Position numbers and translations under genes: made by a program
Shown here: piece after piece, positions 18,583 through 28,667 of the stretch
Numbering within the stretch: position 1 is the first letter of the stretch
How the letters are laid out: each line of letters starts with the position of its first letter
The notes under the pieces: model-generated
Databases searched by the model: none
What the model saw: the letters and a program-made list of their open reading frames with translations, nothing else
Told to the model about the DNA's origin: nothing
Assembly (NCBI GenBank): GCA_964531325.1
Contig: CAZHCW010000010.1
Coordinates: forward strand, 1-64,000
DNA: 64,000 nt
Origin: UTCHB3 sp964531325
GTDB taxonomy: Bacteria > Bacteroidota > Ignavibacteria > Ignavibacteriales > Ignavibacteriaceae
Reading direction: 5' to 3'

Positions 18583-19563
18583 TTAAATGGTTCCTGTTTC
18601 AATAAATTCCTTAATATTTTTTGTATCTAATCTTGGCAAATGAAACTCAGTATTAATTTCAAATTTCCTGTTTATGTATTCGCGAACTATAGTTGGGATT
18701 ATATCTCCTGCATAGCGCATAGCATTGTCAAGATGTTCATCATCGCTCATCCTTTGATTTTTCTTCCTAAATATTCCCTCATGAATTACGGAATTTCTAT
18801 ATTCATTCACAGTTTTTATTCTCGCGTTGATTTCTGCATTAATTTGAAGTGGAAGTAGTGAGTATTTACTTAAAAAAGATTCAAATTTTGCTACTGCACT
18901 ACCGCTACCCCAATTAGATACTGATCCTATGAAACTATTTTTTTGTTGTGTTTCAATAGTACTTTTTTTGATAACATCGTTTACCGTATCTATCAAATTT
19001 TGAAGTTCGATAGAAATCTTTCCTTTATCTATCTCCAAGTTTGTAATTACATCGATACAAGTTGAGCATAGAGATACCCTCACACCAGCCTCTGAAGTAC
19101 CTACAGCTGCGAGATAGTACCAAAGTGGAATAATCTCTTTCTCTGATTCAAAATTTGCCCGATTTTCCCAGCAACGACCTGCTGCATTCACTATATCGTG
19201 AACTGCAACAACACCTTGAACAAATTTCAACCCATGATACCTTACTAAATCATCTGATGTAAAAACACGATGACCTGATAGGTAAGACAGGATTAAGCAA
19301 AGATCCCAAATTCCGGGTGTACTTTCATCCTGAGTATTTAACCTATTCGTCAGTAATGCTCCAGGTTCATTATTACATACTACATTTGCTGTAATTAAAT
19401 TTTCACCACATTTAGCATTTTCGTACTTAGTTCCTAACGACGAGAGTCTTGGTATAAGTTCATTATAATCTTTTACCAGATTGATTCTATATGGACCCAC
19501 ATTAAAATTCAGAGGGAGATTTCTGGTACCAAGATTTAAATTGTAAAGGTCATATTTAATCAT
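18583..19563 (-). CDS. unrecognised protein with C-terminal HEPN-type RNxxxH motif
   Basis: 326 residues, no family recognised with confidence, no signal peptide or membrane helix. The N-terminal half (about 1-150) is mixed alpha/beta; the C-terminal half is mostly helical and contains YRNSVIHEG, in which Arg256-Asn-x3-His261 matches the Rx4-6H motif of HEPN ribonucleases, preceded by a helix and followed by another long helix, as expected for HEPN. HEPN toxins are common in abortive-infection systems, so an RNA-cleaving effector is a reasonable guess from neighbours and motif. It is not demonstrated. The ATG has no clear Shine-Dalgarno sequence. A structure prediction is needed to decide whether the fold is HEPN. 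Confidence 0.55.
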   Translation of the reverse strand: MIKYDLYNLNLGTRNLPLNFNVGPYRINLVKDYNELIPRLSSLGTKYENAKCGENLITANVVCNNEPGALLTNRLNTQDESTPGIWDLCLILSYLSGHRVFTSDDLVRYHGLKFVQGVVAVHDIVNAAGRCWENRANFESEKEIIPLWYYLAAVGTSEAGVRVSLCSTCIDVITNLEIDKGKISIELQNLIDTVNDVIKKSTIETQQKNSFIGSVSNWGSGSAVAKFESFLSKYSLLPLQINAEINARIKTVNEYRNSVIHEGIFRKKNQRMSDDEHLDNAMRYAGDIIPTIVREYINRKFEINTEFHLPRLDTKNIKEFIETGTI

Positions 19564-19727
19564 ATATGCTTCTAAGGTTTTAGATTTGATACATTTATGT
19601 ATTTGTTAATATTACGACTTCTGTAATGCCTCATTTTCGTAGTGCTTCACAAATTGGGTAATGCGATGGATTCTCTTCCAAACTATACTTACTATCAATT
19701 ACACAGAATTGCTGACACTTTCTGTTA

Positions 19728-22031
19728 CTAACCAAAAGTCGCCTGATCTTTTTTGTTGAAGTCCTTTAGAAATAAATCAACCACTTTTTTATTCTTTTGA
19801 TATTGCTCCGAGTTTTCTGTTTTTATTTTCTCTAATATTGTTATTACCTCTTCTATATCAATAAATTCTGAACATTCTGTATAATCAAATTTCTCTATAA
19901 TTCGCATCTCACCCCCACCTAATGTATAACTCCTGGATTGTGTAATGAATTTACCAGAAAATTCAAGTAATTTATTTTCGTCTTCTTTTATCCATAGAAT
20001 AAATTTCCTCCAATCATCCTTGTCATTCCAATGTTTCCATGTATGTAAGATGAATGGTAACTTATTATTTTTTAATAATATATCGAAATTTGTCATTTTG
20101 ATTTTTTCAACACACAATTTTTTCAAATCTTCAATTCTATCTTCAGATACAACTAGTTCAGCATATCGTTCACCCTCTTTTTTAGTCGCTAACTCCAACG
20201 AAATTTTTTCAATTGGTCCAAATAAACTTTTGGAATGTGTAATAGTATCTTTCAAGATTTCGAAATTTTTATTCTTATCCGGTTCTCTTTTTAATAACTG
20301 ATAAATTAACTGCATCATTTCTGTCTCTAAACCTAGATCAAATATTCCGAGTCTTTCGTCAATCAAATCGTCTGGCAAATTGTCTGAAATATTGAAAATC
20401 ACTTGAATTAAATTTTTTACATTATTCTGCGGTATACGAATTTGATCAACTGTAAAATCTTGAATTCTTTGAATAACCATCCTCAATTTCTTCGATTCGA
20501 TATATTTATTGAGGATTATTTCAAAATCTTCCACTGAATTAGATTTGCTCAATATGGCATCAATTTCGAATTGGCTTAGAGCATCCTCCTCACCACCCGG
20601 AATTAGATTAAAGTAACTATCAAAATGCTTTGATGAGCAAACTCTCAAGTTCCTGCTCCACTCAGACTGATATTCGTATCCAGTAGTTGTATAACCAAAT
20701 TGATAAATACTCCCAACTTGTGGGAACAATATTTTCAATAGTCGAAGTATCGATTCTTTTTGATCTACAGATAATTCTTTTAATTCATTTTCTATTTCAT
20801 TTTTTCTTGGATTCGAAAAAGATTGCTCTCTCTCAGAATCAATCGAAGTAAAAAGTTTATTTCTACTCTGCATAAAAATGTAAAATTCAGGAACAAAAAT
20901 TCTGATTCCCTCAATAGCAATGAAATCTATCGGGTTTACCTCCATTGACTCCCCTTGATACATCTGCGAAAGATTAAATTCTAAGCTGTTTGCGAATCTC
21001 TTAACATCTCGTAAGTTTTTGAAAAAATCTTTTAAGCCTAAGTTATAAATGTTTGACCAATAAGAATTATCCAGTTCAAAGAAAGTCCGTGCTGATGGAG
21101 GTAGTTTGGTCAAAATCCGGGCCAATTCATCAAAAAGAAATATGGATATTTTCGATCGATGTGCCATCGGTAAATTAAATTGCACTTGAACAATCTTGTC
21201 TAAATAATTCTTTCCTGAAACTCCGGCTTGCTCTTCTAGATTTTGCTCAACAATATTTCTATCAAATGCTAGGAGATAAATTGTATTTGGGAAATCGGCA
21301 TTTATCCGAATTAACCTGAAAATTTGTCTAATTTCTGATTGATTTAGTCGATCGATATCGTCAATTACTATAACAATTTTTTTTTCTCGATCTGAAAGCT
21401 CCTTTACTATTTCGTTCTTTATTTCTGTAGCGGATTTTTGGCTCATTGAATGCTTTTGAAGAAAATAATCAGACAACCCAAGCAAAATATCTTTAATTAA
21501 TGCGATGATGATTAATAATAGCCCAATTCCAAGAATGGAATACTTAGCCCAGTCTCCCAAAATATCAAACCATTGAAGAAGTTGGCTCAATGAAATACCT
21601 GTTAAACCCAAGCCTTTAAGAATTTGTGAGGAGATATCGTTTACAACTTCTCTTTTAGGTGCAAGGCTAAGTAGTCGGGCATATAACTTTAACTTTTCAG
21701 CAATTATTTTATCTTTTGGTGAGTTTAGTGTAATCTCTAACTCTTTGGCTATTTCATTAAAAAAGTGATAAGTGAGATTTTTTTCCTCGGAAAAGCTCCA
21801 TGGGTTAAATTTGATTATTGTCAAGTTCTCATGATTTTTAGTAGAGGCAATGAATTCAGTAGCAAGATTTATAACCGAGGATTTTCCGGAACCCCATTCA
21901 CCATAAATAGCAATAACTAGACTTTCTTTTTCTTTCCACTCTGTTAATGCTTTTCCAAGATGTTGAGAAAATTTTGTTCTACTCAAAAAATCTTCGCTCA
22001 CTGATTCAATTGGTTTGTCGTAAATAAACAT
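19728..22031 (-). CDS. KAP family P-loop NTPase, membrane-anchored
   Basis: 767 residues. Walker A is GEWGSGKS (44-51), followed by the FNPW motif (75-78) that is diagnostic of KAP NTPases, an inserted transmembrane segment (about 164-185), and a Walker B IVIVIDDIDRL (about 220-229). The C-terminal 450 residues are helical and acidic with no recognised domain. KAP NTPases include PifA of F plasmid, which excludes phage T7, and other membrane-linked prokaryotic and eukaryotic members; the insertion of membrane helices between Walker A and B is a family habit. It follows the 226-residue membrane protein by 101 bp on the same strand. A role in phage exclusion is inferred from family and context. 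Confidence 0.88.
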   Translation of the reverse strand: MFIYDKPIESVSEDFLSRTKFSQHLGKALTEWKEKESLVIAIYGEWGSGKSSVINLATEFIASTKNHENLTIIKFNPWSFSEEKNLTYHFFNEIAKELEITLNSPKDKIIAEKLKLYARLLSLAPKREVVNDISSQILKGLGLTGISLSQLLQWFDILGDWAKYSILGIGLLLIIIALIKDILLGLSDYFLQKHSMSQKSATEIKNEIVKELSDREKKIVIVIDDIDRLNQSEIRQIFRLIRINADFPNTIYLLAFDRNIVEQNLEEQAGVSGKNYLDKIVQVQFNLPMAHRSKISIFLFDELARILTKLPPSARTFFELDNSYWSNIYNLGLKDFFKNLRDVKRFANSLEFNLSQMYQGESMEVNPIDFIAIEGIRIFVPEFYIFMQSRNKLFTSIDSEREQSFSNPRKNEIENELKELSVDQKESILRLLKILFPQVGSIYQFGYTTTGYEYQSEWSRNLRVCSSKHFDSYFNLIPGGEEDALSQFEIDAILSKSNSVEDFEIILNKYIESKKLRMVIQRIQDFTVDQIRIPQNNVKNLIQVIFNISDNLPDDLIDERLGIFDLGLETEMMQLIYQLLKREPDKNKNFEILKDTITHSKSLFGPIEKISLELATKKEGERYAELVVSEDRIEDLKKLCVEKIKMTNFDILLKNNKLPFILHTWKHWNDKDDWRKFILWIKEDENKLLEFSGKFITQSRSYTLGGGEMRIIEKFDYTECSEFIDIEEVITILEKIKTENSEQYQKNKKVVDLFLKDFNKKDQATFG

Positions 22032-22132
22032 TATGATCTTGCGTTGTGAATGTAAATGTTAGTTGAAAGCAAATAAAAATTTTAGCGAAAAATATGTTTA
22101 ACTCTTTTACTGGATTTGACGATATAAAAACA

Positions 22133-22813
22133 CTAATCAATTTCATCTCCTCCTAAAATATCTCTTATTATTTTATTTCTGTAAGATTGTTTCTTCAACT
22201 GCTTTAAAAAATAAGTCATAATTAACGCAGTCATACTCACCAAGACTGCGGCAATAGGAATAAAAAGTTTGAATTCAGGTAAATCAATTTTTTCAAAAGT
22301 TTCTGATTCGAAGATGCTAAACACAGATACCATTAAAAAGACGATTGTCCCTAGTAGAAGACTTACAAATTCGAAAGAAAATGGATTTGTTTGGTATCCC
22401 AAACTATTAAATAATTTATCGGATTGCTCAACCTTTTTGTACTCTTTCTTCAATTCATATATCTTATGACAAAATTCAATTTTTTGATCTGACTCAAGAA
22501 ATGTATTTTCCATAACTTCTCTTATCAACTCATCGCTGATTAACGATATGTCAAAAAGTTCATTCTTATTAACTTCATGTTTTCTTGCAGTAGATTCGAT
22601 AATTGAATCCATAATGACTTTTGTTGGGATTTGTTTTTTGACAACAAGTGGTCGCATTGTATAAAGTAGTTCATTATTTGCCGTCTTAACTTTTTGTCTA
22701 TGCTCTTTATTTTGTTTCTTTGAAAACAAAAAATATGTGATTATATATACTATGAGACCACTGATAATTCCACCACCGATTCCTGTAACCCAAGGATTAT
22801 TTAGAAAATCCAT
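22133..22813 (-). CDS. small membrane protein, unknown
   Basis: 226 residues, family not recognised. There is an N-terminal membrane helix (about 9-30), a charged cytoplasmic helical region (about 31-145, rich in Lys/Glu), and two C-terminal membrane helices (about 150-170 and 185-207), so three transmembrane segments. It is directly upstream of the KAP NTPase on the same strand, with a 101-bp gap, and both are membrane-linked, which suggests, but does not prove, a functional pair. AT-rich composition matches the KAP and HEPN-motif genes and not the hsd genes. Confidence 0.7.
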   Translation of the reverse strand: MDFLNNPWVTGIGGGIISGLIVYIITYFLFSKKQNKEHRQKVKTANNELLYTMRPLVVKKQIPTKVIMDSIIESTARKHEVNKNELFDISLISDELIREVMENTFLESDQKIEFCHKIYELKKEYKKVEQSDKLFNSLGYQTNPFSFEFVSLLLGTIVFLMVSVFSIFESETFEKIDLPEFKLFIPIAAVLVSMTALIMTYFLKQLKKQSYRNKIIRDILGGDEID

Positions 22814-22974
22814 TTTTGTACTGCTCCGTTTTCATATATTTGTGATATCCTATTAAAATTCCAATCCTGCTTCGAGTTTTTATACTTCATATTCTTGGAA
22901 AAAACAGTTATTTGCAAAAGCTGAGTATATTGAATCAATAAATCGTCCAAAAATCAATCACTTTAACATTCATC

Positions 22975-24168
22975 CTACTCCCCCCTAAACGCCCTCTGCA
23001 ACTCTGCCTGAAAATTGTTTTCCAGTTCTTTAAGCTGGGTTTGCATTTGTATCTGAATTGGATTTATTTTTTCGACGATTCCACAAAAGATATCTTGTTG
23101 TTCAAGAGGTGGTATAGGAATAAGAAAATTATTAATTTTTGTTAAAGTAAATCTCTGAATTGCCAAACCTGCCATTTGTTGTAATAGGTTAGATTTTACT
23201 TGTGGATTGTTTAACCAATAGCAGAGGTAATGATTCCTGATAAATTCGCTATTCGGCTTTAGTAGGGCCAAACTAGAGAGCATACTAAACTCAAAATCAT
23301 AATAGTTTATTGCGGCAATTCCTGTAGTTGCCCCGTCTTTAATATACAAAACATCACCTTTTTCAGGAGTGCATCTTGAATATATTTTGTTATGTTCTTC
23401 CTGTGAAATGTAAGTTGGATTTCTAAAAAAGTCAAGTCCTTTTGGTTTTAAATGCCTTGCCGTAATATAAGGGATACCGTTTTCAACCAAGGGTGGTGAA
23501 TAGTGAGTCCCATCCGCAATTTTGGTGCAAACCTCGATTAACTTTTTTACCTCCCACCCCTTCGGATTACTCACCGGATCCCCAAACATATCCAGGAAAA
23601 CTGCTTTGATATAATCATCTAAATATGCAATCGCCTGTTTTCGTTTTTCAATGAGTGATTGAGCCAGATCAAGAATTTTTACGATGCGGTGTTGTTCTTC
23701 GATTGGAGGGAGATATAATTGTACTCCATTAACAAATTCTTTAGTAATTCCACCAATTGTTGAACCCCTAAAGTTGTTCATTATTTGCTTTTTCCCGTGT
23801 TCAGAAAAAAGATACCAAAAGACATATTTAGGGTTTGCAGATTTTTCGTCAACAGCAACCCGAAAAACATGCTCATTTAGACTTGCCTTCTTGAAAGGAA
23901 ATGATTCATCAACAAATGAAGTTTTCCCGGTTGTTGCACCGTCTTTGACAATTAGAATATCATGAATTTTAATGATTCCCCTTTTTTGTGAATCAAAAAA
24001 AGAGTTGGGAATAAATTTCACATTGTTGAAATTAAATCTTCCTTGGTCGTTCAAGTGTTCTGCACCCACACTTGGAATTCCAATTGTATTTAACTTAATA
24101 CCTCCAGCTGGCCGAGATCCTGATTCCAGCTCGATAACTATATCCTTTAACGGGATCAATTGTCTCAT
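22975..24168 (-). CDS. hsdS: type I restriction-modification specificity subunit
   Basis: 397 residues. Two target recognition domains (about 1-155 and 200-355) are separated by a conserved central helix region (RIVKILDLAQSLIEKRKQAI, about 162-181, followed by AYLDDYIKAVFLDMFGDP) and followed by a distal helix. Each domain opens with the usual pattern of a short strand then a hydrophobic loop, and each has a KDGATTG motif. The protein should recognise a bipartite DNA site and give it to HsdM and HsdR. The start codon overlaps the hsdM stop in ATGA. The target sequence cannot be deduced from the protein alone. No second hsdS fragment or inverted repeat for domain shuffling is visible nearby. 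Confidence 0.95.
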   Translation of the reverse strand: MRQLIPLKDIVIELESGSRPAGGIKLNTIGIPSVGAEHLNDQGRFNFNNVKFIPNSFFDSQKRGIIKIHDILIVKDGATTGKTSFVDESFPFKKASLNEHVFRVAVDEKSANPKYVFWYLFSEHGKKQIMNNFRGSTIGGITKEFVNGVQLYLPPIEEQHRIVKILDLAQSLIEKRKQAIAYLDDYIKAVFLDMFGDPVSNPKGWEVKKLIEVCTKIADGTHYSPPLVENGIPYITARHLKPKGLDFFRNPTYISQEEHNKIYSRCTPEKGDVLYIKDGATTGIAAINYYDFEFSMLSSLALLKPNSEFIRNHYLCYWLNNPQVKSNLLQQMAGLAIQRFTLTKINNFLIPIPPLEQQDIFCGIVEKINPIQIQMQTQLKELENNFQAELQRAFRGE

Positions 24169-25682
24169 AATTTCTTCAACTCATTAATCCCCAAAACAAT
24201 CTCATTTTCAAGGGCCTCAATCTTAGCCAAGATTTCATTTGGGTCTTGATAAACAACCTCTTTATGTTCTGCTACCTTATACCGGTTGATGCTTAAATCG
24301 AGGTCGTTTTTTTCAATTTCTGCTTTTTCAACGAAGAAGAATTTACTGCCTCTGTCATTCTCTGTTTGTTCAGTTCTTGAATTCCACTTTGATACAATAT
24401 CGCTCAGATCGTTGGCATCAATTTTGTTCCTTTTGTCATCCAGACTGTAGCCGTCAGCTTGCATATCATAAAACCACACTTTTTCAGTTTTACCCCCCTT
24501 TACAAAAACCAAAATGGCGGTACTCACTCCTGCATACGGCTTAAAGATTCCACTTGGCATCGAAATAATCCCCTGAAGTTCACAATCGTCAAGAAGCATT
24601 TTTCTTGCCTGTTTATGGGCATTACTCGATCCAAACAAAACACCGTCAGGAACAATAACCCCTGCCCTGCCTCCAATTTTTAAGGAGTTAATAATTCTGT
24701 CCAAAAACAGCAGTTCCGTTTTTGTGGTTTGCAGCGATAAAGACTCGTTGATATCCCCTTTATTAATACTCCCTTTAAATGGCGGGTTTGCCATGATAAC
24801 ATCATAAATCCCGTCCTCATTATAGTATTTTGAAAGTGTATCCTTCTGTTCAATATTTGGACTCGAGATACCGTGCATCATAAGATTCATAAGAGCGATG
24901 CGAACCATGCTTTCATCGGCATCATAACCGTAAAAAGTTCTCTCCTTCAGATGAGTCCATTGTCTTTCATCTGTGAGTTTGTCGCCAAGCAGACCACGCA
25001 CCAATCCGTTTTCGTCAACCTGTTGATTTTGATCACTCGTAAATTGTGTAATGATATGTTGATATGCACCAAGTAAGAAGCCTGCGGTGCCTGCTGCTGG
25101 GTCGCAGATTGTGTCGCCCAACTTTGGGTTTACCAGTTCACACATAAGTTGAATTATATGCCTTGGAGTTCTGAACTGCCCCAATTTACCCGCAGTTGTG
25201 ATCTCGGAGAGTAAAAACTCGTAGAGGTCGCCCTGTGTATCCTGAAAACCCTGCCCCTCCAACTGTTGCTTTAAAATCTCTTCAAAAATTTCATCGATAA
25301 TTGATACAGCTTCAACCAGGAGAGACGGTCTCGACATGATAAAAACAGCATTGGTCATATATTTTGCAAAAGGAGCATCATCTTTTCCCAATTTTTTGAG
25401 GAACGGAAAGACATTATTTTGGATATGGTCACGCATCTCTTCCCCCTCCAACTGTCGAAAATGGCTCCACCTGAGAACCTCTTTTTCCCCTTCAAAAAGA
25501 GATTTATAAGATTCCCCCGTAAATTCCGAATCCTGTTTCTTTTTAAGATCAAGTTCATCCAATCGTTTCATAAACAGCAGATATGAAATCTGTTCAATTG
25601 CGGTAAGAGGATTTGAAATTCCCCCGCTCCAAAGTTTATCCCATAAACGATTGATTGATGATTTTAGAGTCTGATTAAGCAT
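24165..25682 (-). CDS. hsdM: type I restriction-modification N6-adenine methyltransferase subunit
   Basis: 505 residues. It has an N-terminal helical HsdM_N domain (about 8-145), then the SAM-binding motif I DPAAGTAGFL (194-203) and the catalytic motif IV NPPF (299-302) of gamma-class adenine methyltransferases. With HsdS it would methylate the host at the bipartite site; with HsdR it forms the restriction complex. The gene overlaps the hsdR stop by 8 nt and hsdS by 4 nt, giving coupled translation in the order hsdR-hsdM-hsdS. The sequence is intact with all motifs. Composition is less AT-rich than the KAP/HEPN-motif genes downstream. Confidence 0.96.
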   Translation of the reverse strand: MLNQTLKSSINRLWDKLWSGGISNPLTAIEQISYLLFMKRLDELDLKKKQDSEFTGESYKSLFEGEKEVLRWSHFRQLEGEEMRDHIQNNVFPFLKKLGKDDAPFAKYMTNAVFIMSRPSLLVEAVSIIDEIFEEILKQQLEGQGFQDTQGDLYEFLLSEITTAGKLGQFRTPRHIIQLMCELVNPKLGDTICDPAAGTAGFLLGAYQHIITQFTSDQNQQVDENGLVRGLLGDKLTDERQWTHLKERTFYGYDADESMVRIALMNLMMHGISSPNIEQKDTLSKYYNEDGIYDVIMANPPFKGSINKGDINESLSLQTTKTELLFLDRIINSLKIGGRAGVIVPDGVLFGSSNAHKQARKMLLDDCELQGIISMPSGIFKPYAGVSTAILVFVKGGKTEKVWFYDMQADGYSLDDKRNKIDANDLSDIVSKWNSRTEQTENDRGSKFFFVEKAEIEKNDLDLSINRYKVAEHKEVVYQDPNEILAKIEALENEIVLGINELKKL

Positions 25683-28485
25683 AGTTTAAAATTCTGTCCG
25701 TTAATTGTAAAATTTCCTGTTGCAGTTGATGATCGAACAGCCCCAAAAAGCCGTTATTGTGGAATTTTGTGAATGGTTCGGATACCAGATCCTTTTTACT
25801 CAGTTCTCCATTTTCAATGATAAATGATTGAAGAGTTTGGATAAATTGAATCTGTTTTGTTGTTAAGTTATTGTGTTCAGCTATAAATCCGTCAAAAGCA
25901 GTTGTCACTTTTTGAGGGAAAGTTACCAGTCCACTCACACCCATTATATATTTAATCAGGTCGAGAAATTTAACTTTTCGTGCTTCATACGCCTTTTGTA
26001 AATTTCCCTCTGTGGGGTAAGGATCATTTTCCTGTAAGGTGGCAGCGAGCTGGTTTAATTCCTCGTCCGTTATGCTTTCACCAAGTTTGATTTTGCGAAG
26101 CACAACATTTTTTGTTTCAAGGTTTTTGATGAGAGCTTCCACACGGTCACGGTATTTTTGCACTGTGATCCTTTCGTGTCCGGGACCAAACTTGATGTAA
26201 CCTTTTTCATGTGTAATATCCTCCAGATCAAGTGACTCCTGGTCTTGTTTTACGGGGTCACGAAATTTCATCAGAGTACCTAATTTTTCAATCAGGAGAT
26301 TCAATTCCGGTTCACCAGCTTTTTGCAGATAACCATCTGTCAGGACGGAATTAATTAAATCCTTCTCTTTTGCCACCACATTTACATTTAAAGGAAGTTC
26401 AGCAACCATTTTGATTATAACTTTAGCCGCCGCGGAAAGTAATGCTTCGTTTAATTTTTTATCCTGTTTTTCATCAATTTTTGCGATTGAATATAACAGC
26501 ACCCTCAATTCAAAATACATTGCATCATAATCTTCACCCGAACGGGTACGCATCAGAGGGGCTATCTCCTTCTGCAGGAACTCTGTTTTTTCCTTTGTCA
26601 GATCTGACCAGAAATTATCATCGATCCGGTCAAGTTTCGTTTTTGCATCAAGGATCACCACATTGTTTTGGGGCAAAGAGGCTATATCAGCTTTCAGCCT
26701 GTTTATGCAATCTTCAATGACCGGGGTCTTTTTTAATGACTGAGCCAGTGTCAGTTTTTGAAGCCGGGTTAAAAACAGTCTCACGGGTAACGGAACGGAT
26801 GGTTTCTCCGTTACCCCACCCGGCTCTATCATAAAATAGTCAAAGTTTCCCCAGCAGTCGATAATCAAAAACTTCTCTTTTGTTTTACACCAGGGTTTTA
26901 TTTTTTTGGGTTCAAGCAAGCGGGTTCCCCGTCCGATCATCTGCCAGAATTTTGTATATGAAAAGACAGGTTTGGCAAAAACAAGATTAACCAGTTCTCT
27001 TACATCAAGACCTGTATCGAGCATATCAACACTGATTGCTATGCGGGGGAAGTTTTTATTCACAAATTGATCGAGTAATCCCCCCTTGCCGTAAACCTTT
27101 GGGTCCTCGGATACAATTACTTTTGCGATCTTCCCCTTATACTCGGGAAACAGGTCATCAAAAACTTCCCGAAGTCTTTGTGCATGTGCAATTGTCATTG
27201 CAAAAAATATGGTTTTCCCCGGAAGAACTCCACTTTCGTCCTTTATACACTCTTCCATAAATTCCCTGACAATCAAGGTGTTGGTGCCAAGATTTGTAAC
27301 ACTCTTCTCGATTTCGGTACCTTCGAAATTAATCTCCTCGGGTTCTTTCCCGGCTTTGAGTAACCGCTTTTGATCCTCAATCGAAATTGTCTCTTTTCTG
27401 ATCCCCTCTTTTAAGAATCTCGTTCTGATTTTCAGAACCTCAAAATCGCAGAGATAGGGGGGATTGTTTTTTAATGCCTCTTCATAGGAATACGCAAATG
27501 TCGGGAGTCCGTCTTCACACTGAAAAAGTTTAAATGTATTCCGTTCAAGAGCATCTTTTGGGGTGGCTGTTAAACCGGTTTGAAGGGCATCAAAATAATC
27601 GAATATGTTTTTGTAAACATTGTAAATCGACCGGTGACTTTCGTCGGCAACAATCAAATCAAAAAAGAAGGGACTCAGCCTGTAATCGTCATCTTCAATG
27701 ATATTAAGCATTGTCTGGTAAGTCGTTACATAAACCCGGCGATCTGTGACAAATCCGGTTTCTCCCATTTGAGGCCAAAGAGGAGCATTAGGGAGATATT
27801 CTCTGAACGCATCAAGTGCCTGGTTCCTCAAGGCAATTCTATCAACCAGAAACAAAACTCTTTGCACCCTGTTTGTCCTCATCAGGACATCAATCATCGA
27901 TACACAGGTACGGGTTTTTCCGGTACCTGTTGCCATTACCAAAAGAAATTTCCTTTTTGCATGGTCGATACCTTCAAAAACAGAACGGATCGCCTCAATC
28001 TGATATGGTCTGCCACTGATGTCAGTATTGATCAGTTCTTTGGAGAGTGGTTTTTCATGTTCCCGCAGGAACATCAACCTTTCAAGGTCTTTTTTTGTGG
28101 GGAATCCATAAACTTTGCGTGGGGGGTATTTCTCGGTATCCCAGAAATAGATGTCGTTACCGTTGGTGTAAAAAACGAAGGGAAGTTTACCTTTTAATTG
28201 AGTCTGAATGTTTTTTGCGTACTGTTTTGCCTGTTCCTGGCCAATTCTCGCATCACGGGAGGATTTTTTTGCTTCAACAACTGCCAAGGGATAACCGTCA
28301 TCACCGAGCAGAGCATAATCGGCATACTGATGCCCGTCATAAATTTGCTCATCTTCATGAACGGAATCGAATTTATTAAACTTTATCCCCAACTCGGTTT
28401 TAACTTGAGTGGGATTATTCACATTCCACCCGGCCTTTTTAAGCCGATGGTCAATTATATCCTGACGGGTTTTGGCTTCATTCAT
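25675..28485 (-). CDS. hsdR: type I restriction endonuclease subunit, EcoEI type
   Basis: About 936 residues. The N-terminal nuclease domain shows Asp (in QYADYALLG) and E-A-K in LAVVEAKKSS, the D..ExK of restriction nucleases. The SF2 helicase core follows with Walker A ATGTGKT (about 189-195 in the longer frame), DESH box ADESHRS (about 284-290), and later SVDMLDTGLDVRELVNLVF and QMIGRGTRL (motif VI). The last about 250 residues resemble the EcoEI_R_C domain. The enzyme translocates DNA and cuts unmodified sites at a distance. A longer frame begins at TTG 28497; the ATG at 28485, four residues in, is more ordinary and is used here. Neither has a good Shine-Dalgarno sequence. Confidence 0.95.
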   Translation of the reverse strand: MNEAKTRQDIIDHRLKKAGWNVNNPTQVKTELGIKFNKFDSVHEDEQIYDGHQYADYALLGDDGYPLAVVEAKKSSRDARIGQEQAKQYAKNIQTQLKGKLPFVFYTNGNDIYFWDTEKYPPRKVYGFPTKKDLERLMFLREHEKPLSKELINTDISGRPYQIEAIRSVFEGIDHAKRKFLLVMATGTGKTRTCVSMIDVLMRTNRVQRVLFLVDRIALRNQALDAFREYLPNAPLWPQMGETGFVTDRRVYVTTYQTMLNIIEDDDYRLSPFFFDLIVADESHRSIYNVYKNIFDYFDALQTGLTATPKDALERNTFKLFQCEDGLPTFAYSYEEALKNNPPYLCDFEVLKIRTRFLKEGIRKETISIEDQKRLLKAGKEPEEINFEGTEIEKSVTNLGTNTLIVREFMEECIKDESGVLPGKTIFFAMTIAHAQRLREVFDDLFPEYKGKIAKVIVSEDPKVYGKGGLLDQFVNKNFPRIAISVDMLDTGLDVRELVNLVFAKPVFSYTKFWQMIGRGTRLLEPKKIKPWCKTKEKFLIIDCWGNFDYFMIEPGGVTEKPSVPLPVRLFLTRLQKLTLAQSLKKTPVIEDCINRLKADIASLPQNNVVILDAKTKLDRIDDNFWSDLTKEKTEFLQKEIAPLMRTRSGEDYDAMYFELRVLLYSIAKIDEKQDKKLNEALLSAAAKVIIKMVAELPLNVNVVAKEKDLINSVLTDGYLQKAGEPELNLLIEKLGTLMKFRDPVKQDQESLDLEDITHEKGYIKFGPGHERITVQKYRDRVEALIKNLETKNVVLRKIKLGESITDEELNQLAATLQENDPYPTEGNLQKAYEARKVKFLDLIKYIMGVSGLVTFPQKVTTAFDGFIAEHNNLTTKQIQFIQTLQSFIIENGELSKKDLVSEPFTKFHNNGFLGLFDHQLQQEILQLTDRILNYA

Positions 28486-28667
28486 ATTAAAATTCAATAT
28501 TTTAGATTCCCCTAATTTATGAATATTATTGGAATATCCATACTATATCAGAAGTTAATTCCGGCTTTTTTTCAATTATTACCGGGTTCATAGCAGAAAA
28601 AGCGAATCATAGGTTAATTGGATTCTTTACCGAAACTCCAAAAGGTAAGAATTAAGATTTTTTCTAA

